Source of the DNA: Acrasis kona
Lineage: Eukaryota; Heterolobosea; Eutetramitea; Acrasida; Acrasidae
Direction of reading: 5' to 3'
Assembly (NCBI GenBank): GCA_026419775.2
Contig: JAOPGA020001138.1
Coordinates: 62,001-126,000, forward strand
DNA: 64,000 bases
The translations under genes were made by a program, and so were the position numbers. This document shows, in pieces, positions 1 to 10,053 of this stretch. How positions within the stretch are numbered: the first letter of the stretch is position 1; each line of letters begins with the position of its first letter. The notes beneath the pieces were generated by a model. It saw nothing but the letters and a program-made list of their open reading frames with translations, was not told the DNA's origin and searched no databases.

Positions 1-119
1 AAGTTTACTAACAATCAAGTTGAGTGGCAATTTCTATAAGACGAACTACAAATTACGCGATAGGGTTTGACAAGTTGCACTCACAGCCAATCATTAAATA
101 TTGATTATTTTTTATCAAG

Positions 120-1654
120 ATGAGCAACAGAGGAGATTCAAATATCAATGACAGCATCACATCGTCGTTGATCTTTAGTCACTTTGATACTTATACAAAT
201 CCTGACGACGAAACAGAAGTACAGACCCTGCTATCTAAATTAAGCAACCGATCGAAACAGCGTCTCGACCAGGCGGAACAGAAATTAATGCAGGCCAAGA
301 AACGTGATCAAGAGTACATTGAATATTGCAAGAAGTATACTGTAACGCAGACGAAATTGTCGGTCATCTTTTCAGAGATACAAAGACAGATGGGAGTGTT
401 GAAGAGGCTAGTAATCTCAATAGGAGGAAAGAGTAAAGCAATGCTCGGAGAAATTGAAAAGTTTAGAATGTACCAGGAGACATGTATATATGAGTTGACA
501 ATTGTATTGGAACGACTACAAAAAAAACCTCTACATTCACAGTTAGTGAACAGTCAAACCACCGCTTCATCTTCCCTTGACAAGAAGACTTTGTTTGATT
601 TTGTGAATATTGAAAGTGTAACGGATCTCAAACTAAGAGCAGAAGAGGAGCTAAATGAAACGAAGGTATGCACTCACATGCAGTCATGACTAAACAATCG
701 TGTAGGGTATAGAACAGTTGGCAAATACAATACTAGTGGAGGTGGATGATCAGTTTAGAGAAATATCACAAAGCAGCAGGAAACTCTTTGAAAGCAACCC
801 AGAAATCATGAGCGCATATCAAGAAGGTTTCAACCTGTCTACATCATCTTCGCACCGCCGTACTCCTTCTCAAGATCTAGCACTTCATGATGCCAGCACC
901 CAACAAAACATTTCCACAGAAGTTGATCTGAACAAGAATGAAATCAAGGCCATGAGCAACATTGTATTAGAGGTGGCAGGTCATCATGATCGCCTAAAGC
1001 ACGTTTTGAGGTAAGCACGCATGCACTCACATCAAGTCGTCATCATTTAGTAGCAACCCAGTGTTCTCATCCACCATTGATGTAGAGGAGATGGAGGAAA
1101 AAACAAATCAACTATCCAACAAGATCCATGAGCTCGAACAATTATCCACGCGCATCGATGTGAACTGCAGTCAAGTCCAATCACGTTACACGCGCTTCAG
1201 CGACTTTTATCGATCGGCCATGGGTTGTCATCAGGACCTGCTCAAAATCTCTCCGGGAATACCTCCGAAGGTTGTTCAAATCGACGAAGTCAAAACCATC
1301 TTCCATCAACGACGAATGAACTGTGATGTGATTTTCGAGGAAATTCGCGACCTCACATTGTGGTATGGATTGTTCATGACCAGTTACGATAAACTTTTGA
1401 CCGAGATTGAGAGGCGTCGAAAAGAACAAGACAAGAGCCAAAAGATGGTGGAGCAATTCAAGAAGCAATTAAATCAAGAATATGAGACCGAGGAGTTAGC
1501 TAGGCAGCAGTTCTTTGAAGACTATGGGAAGTACTTGCCCGTTTCGTTGTGCCCAAGCATCATGGAGAAGGCAACCAAGTATCAAATTGTTTCGGAGAAT
1601 TTTACATCAAGCCTACCTGATGTGAGAGACAATGAAACGTCTGAAAGTTTGTAA
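120..1654 (+). CDS. ATG17/FIP200-type autophagy scaffold, coiled coil
   Basis: Three exons (120-665, 706-1010, 1051-1654) joined across two 40-nt introns give 484 residues. Both introns begin GTATG/GTAAG and end TAG; the first has a CTAAAC branch site. The protein is largely helical coiled coil. The last third has the pattern of the ATG17-like domain: an LWYGLF...SYDKLLTEIERRRK segment, then a coiled stretch, then a conserved tail with FFEDYGKYLPVSLCP. In other eukaryotes this family scaffolds the ATG1/ULK1 kinase complex at the start of autophagy. The assignment rests mainly on that C-terminal part; the first 280 residues are generic coiled coil. The gene is convergent with the ubiquitin-like gene 17 bp downstream. 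An unrelated coiled-coil protein cannot be excluded. Confidence 0.6.
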
Positions 1655-1671
1655 AATTGAAATTGTACATT

Positions 1672-2394
1672 TTAAAGGATTTTAATGTGTTGTACTTGTA
1701 TAATGTCATTGTCCTTGATATCCGCTTCGTATAATGTTAAATGGTCGGGTATCTCATTGTTGCCTTGCATGAATTTTGAGTGGCTCTTTTGCACGCCCAT
1801 CTTGATGCAGAAGGTGTCGAATAACTTCTTTGATAATGTGTTTCTTCTGATGCGGCAGCTCATACTCCGATCTTCTAGTTTTAGCTCTATAAGGATGATG
1901 GATTCGGGTCCTATACTCGTTGATATTGCCCTCACTACGCTTCCATCTGTTAATCCTATCATTTGTGGTGTTTCTGATTCGCAAACGGTTCTGCCATTGA
2001 ATTGAAATTTGACATTTTGGTTGTACTTTTGTCGGAATAAGTCGAATAGCCTCTGTATCGGTTGGGTTTGGCTCACTATGTAGTGCGCGTCTCCACTTGG
2101 GCATCTTATTACGATATTGATGAGGTTGCCACAGTGTGCAGTTATTATACAGTTGTCCTTCATACTCATTTGACGAGCAGTTAAGCAAGGATCTATGTTC
2201 CCACAAAATGAGAATTTGATGTCACATGGATTTAGTTGTTTGGTTAAGCAGTACATTGAGAACAGGACCCCAAGGGGTGTGTCTGCTCCAAAGTTGTAAC
2301 TATGCGGTGCCTCCCCTTCTTTATGTATCGAAATATTGATGGCATCACTGACACTTCGTACGTAATAGCCTAGTGATGTGTCTTTTGGTGGCAT
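1672..2394 (-). CDS. Triple SUMO-like (Rad60-SLD type) domain protein
   Basis: Intronless, 240 residues. Three ubiquitin-like beta-grasp domains lie in tandem at about residues 18-88, 90-160 and 165-238. Each begins with a hydrophobic strand (INISI, INIVIR, IILIELK), continues with a helix ending near LFxxF, and ends with a GDSVVRAI or NDIIQV type strand. This spacing is typical of Rad60/Esc2/NFATC2IP SUMO-like domains. The C-terminus is IKIL with no diglycine, so it is unlikely to be conjugated like ubiquitin or SUMO. Family members act as built-in SUMO mimics in genome maintenance. Three copies with nothing else in the protein is unusual, and its real partner is unknown. Confidence 0.65.
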   Translation of the reverse strand: MPPKDTSLGYYVRSVSDAINISIHKEGEAPHSYNFGADTPLGVLFSMYCLTKQLNPCDIKFSFCGNIDPCLTARQMSMKDNCIITAHCGNLINIVIRCPSGDAHYIVSQTQPIQRLFDLFRQKYNQNVKFQFNGRTVCESETPQMIGLTDGSVVRAISTSIGPESIILIELKLEDRSMSCRIRRNTLSKKLFDTFCIKMGVQKSHSKFMQGNNEIPDHLTLYEADIKDNDIIQVQHIKIL

Positions 2395-2763
2395 GTTCTT
2401 CTTTTTTTCAAATTGTCATTCTCCTTGCATAGACAAATTTCTCTCATCCGAAAATGTAGTCCATATTTTTCAGTTTGTCCATACCAAGCAATTTATCATG
2501 TATTTTAAGTCACTTTTTATTTAAAAATGTAGAGATTCTCATACATTTAAAGTAAAAAGACCTATCTTAATTTATTACGGGTTTTAGCCTAAACTACAAA
2601 GTAATAATATAGTACCTCCCAGAAGATTTGATAACTATTTAGAACCAATGCCTGTATGGACATAACGGTAAGCTGTAAATCATCTTGATGTGATAAAGAT
2701 GATGAAGAATCATAAATGTAGAAAGACGAGTGGTTAAATGAACTGATAGTACTACAATTACTT
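2395..2763. other. Intergenic, AT-rich
   Basis: This 369-bp stretch lies between two minus-strand genes. It holds the 3' end of the FAM172-like gene and the upstream region of the SUMO-like gene. I see no ORF, RNA gene or strong repeat in it. Confidence 0.5.
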
Positions 2764-3657
2764 TTATTTTAACGCATTTTTGAATAGATTGAACACCGAG
2801 TCGACAGCATCGAGAGCCACCTCAGAATGTCCTCGACTACCACCACTTAATACTTTTATACCACTATTATCAATACCCAAGTATGTATCAAGCGGCATAT
2901 CGCTCGCCTTCCAGCTCGCCGAATGATTTTGAATGGTATCTTGTACCTCTGAATTAAAATCAAATTTTCTACCATAACCATGAACACTTTCCAAAAGAGC
3001 CACTGAGGATATTTTATTTAATGAACCCACATTGCTCTGAGACATTAATTTGCATATGCAATGACCACCAAAACTATGTGCAACAACGAACAAATTCCGT
3101 ACATTTAATTTATTAATGAAGACATCCCAAACGTATGAAACGTGTTTGGTCGCATCTTCATGGCCTTGGATTGGAATTAATGTTTCGACATTTTCGTTAT
3201 AGTTCGGATTTAGTATTATATATGCATAACCAGACTCTTTTGCTCTTGTGAGATATGACATCATTGAGCCATGTTCAACGCCAATATTGAGACATAGGCC
3301 ACATGACCATTGTCCAGCTCGTACAAAACCAGAGCCTTGTATAAGCACAACGACCGCGGTGTTGTTGGTATAAAAGTCGTCACTAAGGAAAATGTTGCAT
3401 TGATTGTCAGAATTCTCTGGTATCCAAACCTCCTTCATTTTAAGTTGGGATATTAAATAGTGTTTCTGTAGGTATTGCAGCAACGCGTCGCTTAATACCT
3501 CAAGTTCCTTATCTTCTTTTGGAAGTGGCTCATTTGTCTCTTTGCTCAGAAGTACTCCTTTGGAATCGATGTTGTAGGTGGTAATCAATTGTTGATAGGT
3601 CAATGCACGAGTTTTTTTGTGCTTGCTCTCTTCTGGTATGTTCTTTGATGAGACCAT
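2764..3657 (-). CDS. FAM172/Arb2-domain alpha/beta-hydrolase-like protein
   Basis: Intronless, 297 residues. The core has the FAM172/Arb2 signature: a VVLIQGSGFVRAGQWS strand-loop, then GSMMSYLTRAKESGYAYIILNPN, and an AHSFGGHC nucleophile elbow near residue 195. In animals FAM172A links RNA-processing and chromatin factors; in fission yeast Arb2 works in the Argonaute siRNA chaperone complex. Whether the serine of HSFGG is catalytic is not established for the family. There is no signal peptide. The N-terminus is charged. The gene is divergent from the FAD monooxygenase, and they share about 310 bp of upstream DNA. Confidence 0.75.
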   Translation of the reverse strand: MVSSKNIPEESKHKKTRALTYQQLITTYNIDSKGVLLSKETNEPLPKEDKELEVLSDALLQYLQKHYLISQLKMKEVWIPENSDNQCNIFLSDDFYTNNTAVVVLIQGSGFVRAGQWSCGLCLNIGVEHGSMMSYLTRAKESGYAYIILNPNYNENVETLIPIQGHEDATKHVSYVWDVFINKLNVRNLFVVAHSFGGHCICKLMSQSNVGSLNKISSVALLESVHGYGRKFDFNSEVQDTIQNHSASWKASDMPLDTYLGIDNSGIKVLSGGSRGHSEVALDAVDSVFNLFKNALK

Positions 3658-3969
3658 TTACAAAATTTTCATTTGAAGTTGAAGCAGGAGACTTTATGAT
3701 CATTAATACAAGCAGAGCGTTGTTGATGCATCATTGGTTGCCATCAGATCACAGACACGTCTCCAGCCTTTTCCACCAACTTTAAAAGCTCATCAAATCT
3801 GTGTTTTGATATCGGTATTCTTGAGTTTGTTTATTAAATTTGACTCCTCTTGCCAAGTAAGAAGAATTCATTTTTGAGTTCGGACCATTACAATAAAATC
3901 GTGTAGCGCCCGACCCAAACACCGACCATAAAATGAGCAATTTAAACTATCTAATGATAACCAAAAACA
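3658..3969. other. Shared upstream region of divergent genes
   Basis: This 312-bp region separates the FAM172-like gene (minus) from the FAD monooxygenase (plus). A short minus-strand reading frame at about 3785-3865 spells a plausible helix (RFDELLKLVEKAGDVSVI) before a stop. It has no start codon or obvious splice partner, so I do not call it a gene. No other structure is visible. Confidence 0.35.
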
Positions 3970-5244
3970 ATGACATCACAAAAACTGAACATTGCAATTA
4001 TAGGTGCTGGTCCTTCAGGTTGCACACTTGCTCGCATACTTCATCAAGCGAATATATCGGTAGTTATATTTGAGGGAGAGAGGGATATTTCTGTTCGTTC
4101 CCAAGGTGGTACATTGGATTTACATACAGACACTGGACTGTCAGCGCTTAAGGATGCAGGTCTTATACAAGAGTTCAAGAAGCACGCACGATACGACGGA
4201 GAGGCATTCGTACTGTGTGATAAGAAACTTTTAAAATACTTGAACATGAGCGGATCTAGTTCTGAAACAGACTCTAACGGAAGACCAGAAATAGACAGAA
4301 TACAGCTTCGTAGAATGCTCATCGATTCACTACCCAAAGACATGATCCGATGGGGGTGCCGACTTCGTAAAGTTGACCAAGATAGAGTGCTATACTTTGA
4401 CCATGGTATTGAAAAGGGTTTCGACCTGATAGTAGGCGCGGATGGCGCTTGGAGTAAAAGTAAGTCGAACAATACAACTTTTAAACTAATCTTCCTAGTT
4501 CGTCCGTTATTATCACCCGTGCAACCAATCTACTCCGGAATAGGTGGATACATGATGAAGATAAAGAATGTTAAAGAACGTTACCCTGACTTGCACAAGC
4601 TCGTCAACGGTGGTTCGCTAAGTTCCCACTCAGATTGTAAATCCATGATGGCTCAGCAACTAGGCGATGGTGGTCTGGCCGTTTCTTACTGGGGAGTGCG
4701 TAACGAAGATTGGCAACAAAATTGTGGCTTCAATGTCCACAATTTAGAACATGTCAAAAAACAAATTTTAGAGGAGTACGGAGGTTGGGATGAAAGATTA
4801 TTGAAATTTGCTCAAGTAGCCGACGAAGCAACTCCTTCAAGTTTATTCATGCTGCCTCTTGGTCACAAGTGGAAGAGTCAACCTGGCGTTACAGTTATTG
4901 GGGATGCTGCACACCTGGCTACCCCCTTCGCTGGTGAGGGCGTCAACATTGCGATGCAAGATGCACAATTCTTGTCCAGGGCTATCATATCGGCTTCAAA
5001 GAATGGTCGACTGGACGACGAAGTAGAGAAGTTTGAAAAGGATATGTTTGTGAGAGGAAATAGAAAGCAAGAACAGACAAAGTACATGATGGACTGCATG
5101 TATTTCACTGAGGATGCTCCAAGATCATCTATTCATAATATTATCGCAGGTGCTCTCTATGGTAAGCCATGGATAGTTGTAGAGCTTGCACGTTTGGTTG
5201 CCTGGATATATTTCTTTTTCTTTCTACTGATAAAATCAAAATAA
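3970..5244 (+). CDS. FAD-dependent monooxygenase, TetX/PHBH fold
   Basis: Two exons (3970-4459, 4499-5244). The 39-nt intron 4460-4498 (GTAAGT...CCTAG) is a multiple of three with no stop, so the frame runs through it. Removing it restores an AWSKIRPLLS motif typical of TetX-like enzymes, giving 411 residues. The N-terminal IAIIGAGPSG is the FAD Rossmann motif, GADGAWS is the DG motif, and GDAAHLATPFAGEGVN is the FAD-ribityl/NADPH motif. The C-terminal 25 residues are hydrophobic (WIYFFFFLLIKSK) and look like a membrane anchor. Family members hydroxylate small aromatic or polycyclic compounds, including tetracyclines; the substrate here cannot be told. Bacterial-type relatives are common, so an old transfer is possible, but it now carries a native-style intron. 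Confidence 0.85.
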   Translation: MTSQKLNIAIIGAGPSGCTLARILHQANISVVIFEGERDISVRSQGGTLDLHTDTGLSALKDAGLIQEFKKHARYDGEAFVLCDKKLLKYLNMSGSSSETDSNGRPEIDRIQLRRMLIDSLPKDMIRWGCRLRKVDQDRVLYFDHGIEKGFDLIVGADGAWSKSKSNNTTFKLIFLVRPLLSPVQPIYSGIGGYMMKIKNVKERYPDLHKLVNGGSLSSHSDCKSMMAQQLGDGGLAVSYWGVRNEDWQQNCGFNVHNLEHVKKQILEEYGGWDERLLKFAQVADEATPSSLFMLPLGHKWKSQPGVTVIGDAAHLATPFAGEGVNIAMQDAQFLSRAIISASKNGRLDDEVEKFEKDMFVRGNRKQEQTKYMMDCMYFTEDAPRSSIHNIIAGALYGKPWIVVELARLVAWIYFFFFLLIKSK

Positions 5245-5360
5245 ATACTTTGTTTAATTGTTTCGAAATGTTGCTTTATTACCGTACTGTTCGGCGATTA
5301 TAAGTCTAACCTCCAATTCTTTAAAATATTGTAAGGGAGTTATTTTGTAAATAATTCACA

Positions 5361-5711
5361 ATGAACTTTGATGAAGAAATCATACGCAAGCGCAACGAAG
5401 TGGAGGTAATAATAGAAGAAGTTCAATTGTGTAAATCGCAACTCGAAACGCTCAGGAAAAAGAAAAAAGAGAATGCAAAATGCTTAGAATTATCCAGTAA
5501 GGGAAAACTTTCACAACAGAAATTTTGGGTCTATTCGGCAAATTCTTTCATGATACGCATGAATGAGGAGCAAATGAAAAAGACAATAGCCAGAGATGAA
5601 GCAAATGTTGAATCAGAGATCAGAGAGTTGCAGATGCAAATAGAAAGGTACCATAAAGAAGTAGAGGAAATAGATCCAGAAGACATGTTCGGTGTACAAT
5701 ATTTACTTTAA
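5361..5711 (+). CDS. Prefoldin-like coiled coil, PDRG1-like
   Basis: Intronless, 116 residues. Two coiled-coil helices flank a short hydrophobic hairpin (KFWVYSANSFMIRM), the layout of a beta-type prefoldin subunit. The hairpin and the following EEQMKKTIARDEANVESEI helix resemble PDRG1, a subunit of the R2TP/prefoldin-like assembly chaperone. The likeness is short and could also fit another small prefoldin. It is convergent with ISCA2, which ends 10 bp downstream. Confidence 0.5.
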   Translation: MNFDEEIIRKRNEVEVIIEEVQLCKSQLETLRKKKKENAKCLELSSKGKLSQQKFWVYSANSFMIRMNEEQMKKTIARDEANVESEIRELQMQIERYHKEVEEIDPEDMFGVQYLL

Positions 5712-5720
5712 TAACATTTC

Positions 5721-6337
5721 TTATGCTGCAAACGACGACCCACAACTGCAAGAATTACTTGCGTTAGGATTATCCTTTATAGAAAAAGATGCTTTACTCA
5801 TTTGAACTTCAAAATCAAGCGTTGCCCCTCTTATTAAATCTAATGACGTCTGGTCTACAACAATTTTGGCACCGTCTTTTGTAAATAATCTATATGTTAT
5901 TAATACCCATAAGCGAATGCGACTTACATGTCATCTTCTTGAGGAGAATCCTGATCCATGTTGAACTCTATAAGGAAGCCCTGACAACCCCCACCATTTA
6001 CTACAACTCTCAAATGTCTTTCGCTGCCCCTCTTTTCATTTAAATATTTTATCCTCTAATCAAGTATAAGGTATAAGTGATCGACTCCAATTTTAGTTAC
6101 CTCTGCGCATTCATTTGTAATGTGAATTCCTTCGGCATCTTTATTCGCTTGTAGTTTCTCCGGAGCTATGTACTGCTCGTTATCTTTTAGAATTGATGAT
6201 GTTGTTGTTTGTTCCATTGCTTGAAGCGGTATTATTGATTTTGAGAATAATCTCATATCCATTCGTGTAACTGGTATTGCTGCTCTACTACGTAATATAA
6301 GACACGCTCCCCTTCGAAACATCAAAGACTGCATCAT
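5721..6337 (-). CDS. ISCA2: Mitochondrial iron-sulfur assembly protein ISCA2
   Basis: Three exons read in reverse: 6337-6101, 6055-5928 and 5889-5721, with introns of 45 and 38 nt. The product is 177 residues. An Arg-rich N-terminus (MFRRGACLILRSRAAI) is a good mitochondrial presequence. The A-type carrier core follows, with VNGGGCQGF (first cysteine about residue 103) and a C-terminal NSCSCGSSF (cysteines about 169 and 171), the three cysteines that bind the cluster. ISCA1/ISCA2 pairs help make [4Fe-4S] clusters for mitochondrial enzymes. The splicing matters: without the second and third exons the cysteines are lost and only an N-terminal stub remains. Confidence 0.85.
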
Positions 6338-6375
6338 CCAAATTTATTTTGTGTGTTACAAAGATGTGAAAAAAG

Positions 6376-6951
6376 ATGGACACACAGGACAAGTGGATCA
6401 TTTATCGTCCCTCTCACAGTGGCGAGGGATATAAAGTGGTGTCAGAGAAGGCAGGAAAAAAGGAAATACAATCGCGTCCTCAACACGATACTTTTGATGA
6501 CCATAAGTGTAAATACATCACAAGAGATGTATTCACTCAGGAAATTTACTCTCAACAATCATTCACAAAGCAAGATAGAAAAGCGCACTTGAAGGAGTAT
6601 TTAAAAACACAAAAAGAGAACAGGGAACTAGCTAAACCAGTGAAGAACAAAACAGAGTTAACACCGATAGAGGCATGGCCTTCGCTTGGTAAATTAGACA
6701 TTCGAATCAAGTTGACAAGTAGAAGCAAAAAAGACTTGGATCCAGAAAACTTGGATTACCAATTCACTCAACCAAAGCAAAAACAGTCGCTGTATGCCAG
6801 GACCAGACACTATAGGCACGAAGTTATGGAAAAAGTAATTGATTGTAGGAAGATTAATACAAAACAAGAAAAAGAAGTTATTATTAACGCATCTCTCGTT
6901 ACATCGGAGCAAATTATATCAAGATCAAAAGTAAGAATAAAGAAAAAATGA
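6376..6951 (+). CDS. Conserved-looking basic protein of unknown function
   Basis: Intronless, 191 residues, not recognised. It is rich in Lys, Arg, Gln and Glu, with a YRPSHSGEGYKVV motif near the N-terminus and a central EAWPSLGKLDIRIKLTS segment. There is no signal peptide or membrane helix. The start at 6376 is the first ATG giving the full frame; a second frame in the same place is a shadow. Divergent from ISCA2 (39 bp apart) and convergent with the CK1 gene (11 bp). Composition suggests a nucleic-acid or cytoskeletal partner, but that is only a guess. Confidence 0.6.
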   Translation: MDTQDKWIIYRPSHSGEGYKVVSEKAGKKEIQSRPQHDTFDDHKCKYITRDVFTQEIYSQQSFTKQDRKAHLKEYLKTQKENRELAKPVKNKTELTPIEAWPSLGKLDIRIKLTSRSKKDLDPENLDYQFTQPKQKQSLYARTRHYRHEVMEKVIDCRKINTKQEKEVIINASLVTSEQIISRSKVRIKKK

Positions 6952-6962
6952 ATTTTACTTGT

Positions 6963-8560
6963 TCATTTTCGTGGTGTTGGATTGTTTGATAGATAATTAC
7001 TAAACACTCCGTCTTGACGCGTCAGCAATGACGACGAGTACCCGCTTGGGGCAGATGTGATTGTCGCCCTTGTAGGCCGTGTTGTGCCGGTTCGTATTGA
7101 ACTTGTGAGATTTGCTCCGGATGAAGTTCTTTGTTTGGTTTGTGTTGGAATCAAAAGTGAATTCTGTTTTGTGGGAGCACTTGGTGAATTGCCGTGGTAT
7201 TGCATTGTTAATGGCTTCTTCTTTACAGTGACCGAGGAAATCAGAACAGGATTTGAACTGCCGCGGCTGTCAGAGGGCTGACTTGTTCCATGTTCCACCA
7301 TCGTGCTGGATCTTCCATTGCTCGTACCACTAACATAAGTTCTATTCGACGTTGTTCTACTAGTGCTGGTGGGTGTAGTTAATGCGTTTGCTCTTTGATT
7401 GTCTGTGTGGGAAATTGAAGGTATGCTGCCGATTTGGGATGGGTTTTCGGGTATTCTCGATGTTGTTCTACCGCTTGATATATCAGAGCTCATGGGTCTC
7501 TCTATGCTATTGGCTTGCTAAAGGCATTTTAATTATCGATGATAATAAGTAATCTTACCACTTTCTTTATCGTCCAATCGAAAACATAGTCAAGCTGAAA
7601 GCCTTCTTTACTAAAGAGATCTCTAAATAGCTTCCTTAAATATGCATAATCAGGTTTATCTTCGAAGCGAAGTGATTTTGTGTAGTTTAAGTAAGATGCG
7701 AATTCAGGAGGAAACCCTTTACAAAGAGATTCTACCGAAGTAGAGGCTTTTTTTTCGCTGATTCGTTCATACTTTTGCATCTTTGTACCTGCCTTAAGGC
7801 CTTGCCATGGAAGTGTTCCCCTATTAAAATACATTAGCACGTAGGCTAAACTTTCAAGATCGTCTCTCCTGCTTTGTTCTATTCCTAAATGAGTATTTAC
7901 ACTTGCATAGCGAGCAGTTCCCGTCAAATTTTTATTGTCTTTATATTGTATATGAACATGAGTTTTATGGTCCCTATATTTCTTGGCCAACCCAAAGTCT
8001 ATCAAGTAAACATGGTGACCCTTTTTACCAGCTCCCATTAAAAAGTTATCTGGTTTGATATCTCTATGAACAAAATTCTTAGAGTGACAGTATTCAACTC
8101 TAGAAATCATTTGGTCCGCCAACATTAATACAGTTTTTAACGAGAATTTTCTCCCACAAAACGAAAACAGATCCTCTAAACTCGGTCCTAGTAAGTCCAT
8201 AACCATAACATTAAACTCTCCCTCGACTCCATACCATTTGAGAGACGGTATTCCAGTTACTAAGCAATGTTAGAATGAGCAGAAGTGATGCAGTACCTTG
8301 ACCCTCTAGATTAAGAAACTTGTATAGTCTGGACTCATAGAGGAGTTGCGGGTGACGTGTTTTTACGGGCTCCAATTTAATTGCAACCTTTTCTCCTGTT
8401 TTTATATCAGTTCCTAAGAGCTTAGTGCATTTGTTCATGGAGACATACCATTATAAATCTCTCCAAACGAGCCACTTCCTATTTTTCTTCCAAATCTTCC
8501 AGAATTAACGCTAAGCTCTAATTATGCATACCTGTATTTATCTCCCACGCGAAGCTCCAT
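6963..8560 (-). CDS. Casein kinase I
   Basis: Five exons in reverse: 8560-8532, 8495-8449, 8413-8297, 8259-7559 and 7517-6963, with introns of 36, 35, 37 and 41 nt. The product is 482 residues. All CK1 marks are present: [12 protein letters not shown] glycine loop, VAIKLE lysine (about K38), [12 protein letters not shown] catalytic loop, [10 protein letters not shown] in place of a standard DFG context, and the family signature [20 protein letters not shown]. The last 180 residues are low-complexity Ser/Thr/Pro/Asn with many SR and TR pairs, the usual autoregulatory CK1 tail. Substrates are typically acidic or pre-phosphorylated Ser sites. The first coding exon is only 29 nt. Confidence 0.92.
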
Positions 8561-8758
8561 ATTATATTGACCGACTGCATCTGAAATGCCATTCATTATA
8601 TGAGTATTGAACAGCAGACAGATAATTATACAGTAGAAGTAGTTAACGAATTATAGTCAACCTTTTTACAAACCTGATTATCACGACTGTTCGTAGGAGA
8701 CGACTTTGCGGAAAATCGTAACCAAAATAGACAGCATGTTTTACCAATAATTCAAAAT

Positions 8759-9608
8759 TTATTCAACCTTCTTTGTTTTTTTCTTTGGTGTTCCTTCTTT
8801 ACTGACAGAGGCGCTTGAGGCTTTCTTGACTGATTTTGAAGAAAAGTTATAAATGACGATTTGAGCAAGTAGAACTCCGTTCAATATTAATCCTAATAGG
8901 AAGCCGGCAAGGATGAGTTGGTCATCAACCTCTTGTAGTGTTGTAAATACTCTGGCTGCACTACCTCCAAACTGCATGAAAAATGTGATGAATGAAAGGT
9001 TGCTTGCATTGTTCAAGTTTGAAAAGTTTGAGAGGATTTGTGGTACTTTGCTTGCGGTGAAGATTGGAATGGTGGCGGCTTGTAACCATTGCAAGGTTTC
9101 CATTGGTAATAGACCCTCGTTTAATAGTGTGTAGGCACCCGAGGCGAAACTAGAGGGATTAAATAAATTCAACATTAGCCACTTACCCTGCAGACAATAA
9201 GAAGAATATGATACTAGCTTGTCCTTTTCTGTAAGTAAAGAACAGGAGCAAAATGACAACGTCTGAAATGTTTAGTAACGATCAATAAAATGACTCACTT
9301 TGTAAGATGACGAAGAAGGTCTCTCCATAAGTTGAAAATGGGTTTCCGTGCCTCAAGTTGTACGATAGAGTGATCATGTGGCCGACTAGCTCAAGAACAA
9401 ACATTGAAAGTGATAGTCCCTGTACGCTCTTGTTTCTAAGAATTGCTAGAATTTGTGGGATCTTGAAGAACATTGCACCGAGGATGATGAAATATCCAAG
9501 AAGTTTACTGAACAATAGCTTCAAGCACTCTGGTGCAAATGAGAAATCAACGAATAGTGACTGTGTGCACTTAGGCCCGAGGTCTAGTACCTTCCCAATC
9601 TGCTCCAT
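8759..9608 (-). CDS. MPDU1: MPDU1/Lec35, PQ-loop dolichol-sugar utilisation protein
   Basis: Three exons in reverse: 9608-9299, 9262-9187 and 9149-8759, with introns of 36 and 37 nt. The product is 258 residues. Two PQ-loop repeats are visible: KIPQILAI in the first half and KVPQILSNF in the second, each in a three-helix bundle, giving seven membrane helices. The GETFFVILQ and FNPSSFASGAY contexts match MPDU1. The C-terminus is lysine-rich (PKKKTKKVE), consistent with an ER retrieval tail. In animals MPDU1 is needed for use of mannose- and glucose-P-dolichol in the ER lumen for N-glycans and GPI anchors. A bZIP-type palindrome lies about 36 bp upstream of the start. Confidence 0.88.
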
Positions 9609-10053
9609 TTTGTATTCTTTAGTTGACCAATGAAGATTGAACTGATGACGTCATCACAGTCTGTTGAACAAGAGGGACATTTTTATTATTTCGGTATGAT
9701 AGGTTCTATTCCAGTAATTATGAACAATTATCCAATTCCATTCTTTTTGAGCATTGAACGATAATGCAACGTACCAATATGGACAAGTTTAATTTAACTA
9801 ACAACTAATGATCAAGATAACTTGCAGCAAATTGTCCGTGAAAAGAAGATAAATTGTGTGCCATCTATTTAATTTCCATTCGAAAAAGGACCAAATCTCA
9901 AAGTTACGCTGTGAAGGTAAGAAGACGTCGGTTGATGAAAAAATTTTATGATACATAAATTAACCGTTGTTATGACTCTGCTCTAGATTCACATAGTTGG
10001 TGATGATGTATGATTTCTAATTGAGACTGCCATCATGGGAAGCTCATTTTGGT
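9609..10053. other. Intergenic region
   Basis: 445 bp between MPDU1 and the receiver-domain gene. Apart from the palindrome at 9644-9655 it holds no ORF, RNA gene or repeat that I can support. Confidence 0.5.
9644..9655. promoter_or_regulatory. CRE/bZIP-type palindrome GATGACGTCATC
   Basis: A perfect 12-bp palindrome with the TGACGTCA core of CRE/ATF sites, 36 bp upstream of the MPDU1 start codon and reading away from it. The core is the preferred site of many bZIP factors in fungi and animals. Function here is inferred from position and symmetry only. Confidence 0.35.

Noticed and set aside
3785-3865. Short minus-strand coding-like helix
   Set aside because: Only about 28 codons, no start codon, no convincing acceptor; left as a note.
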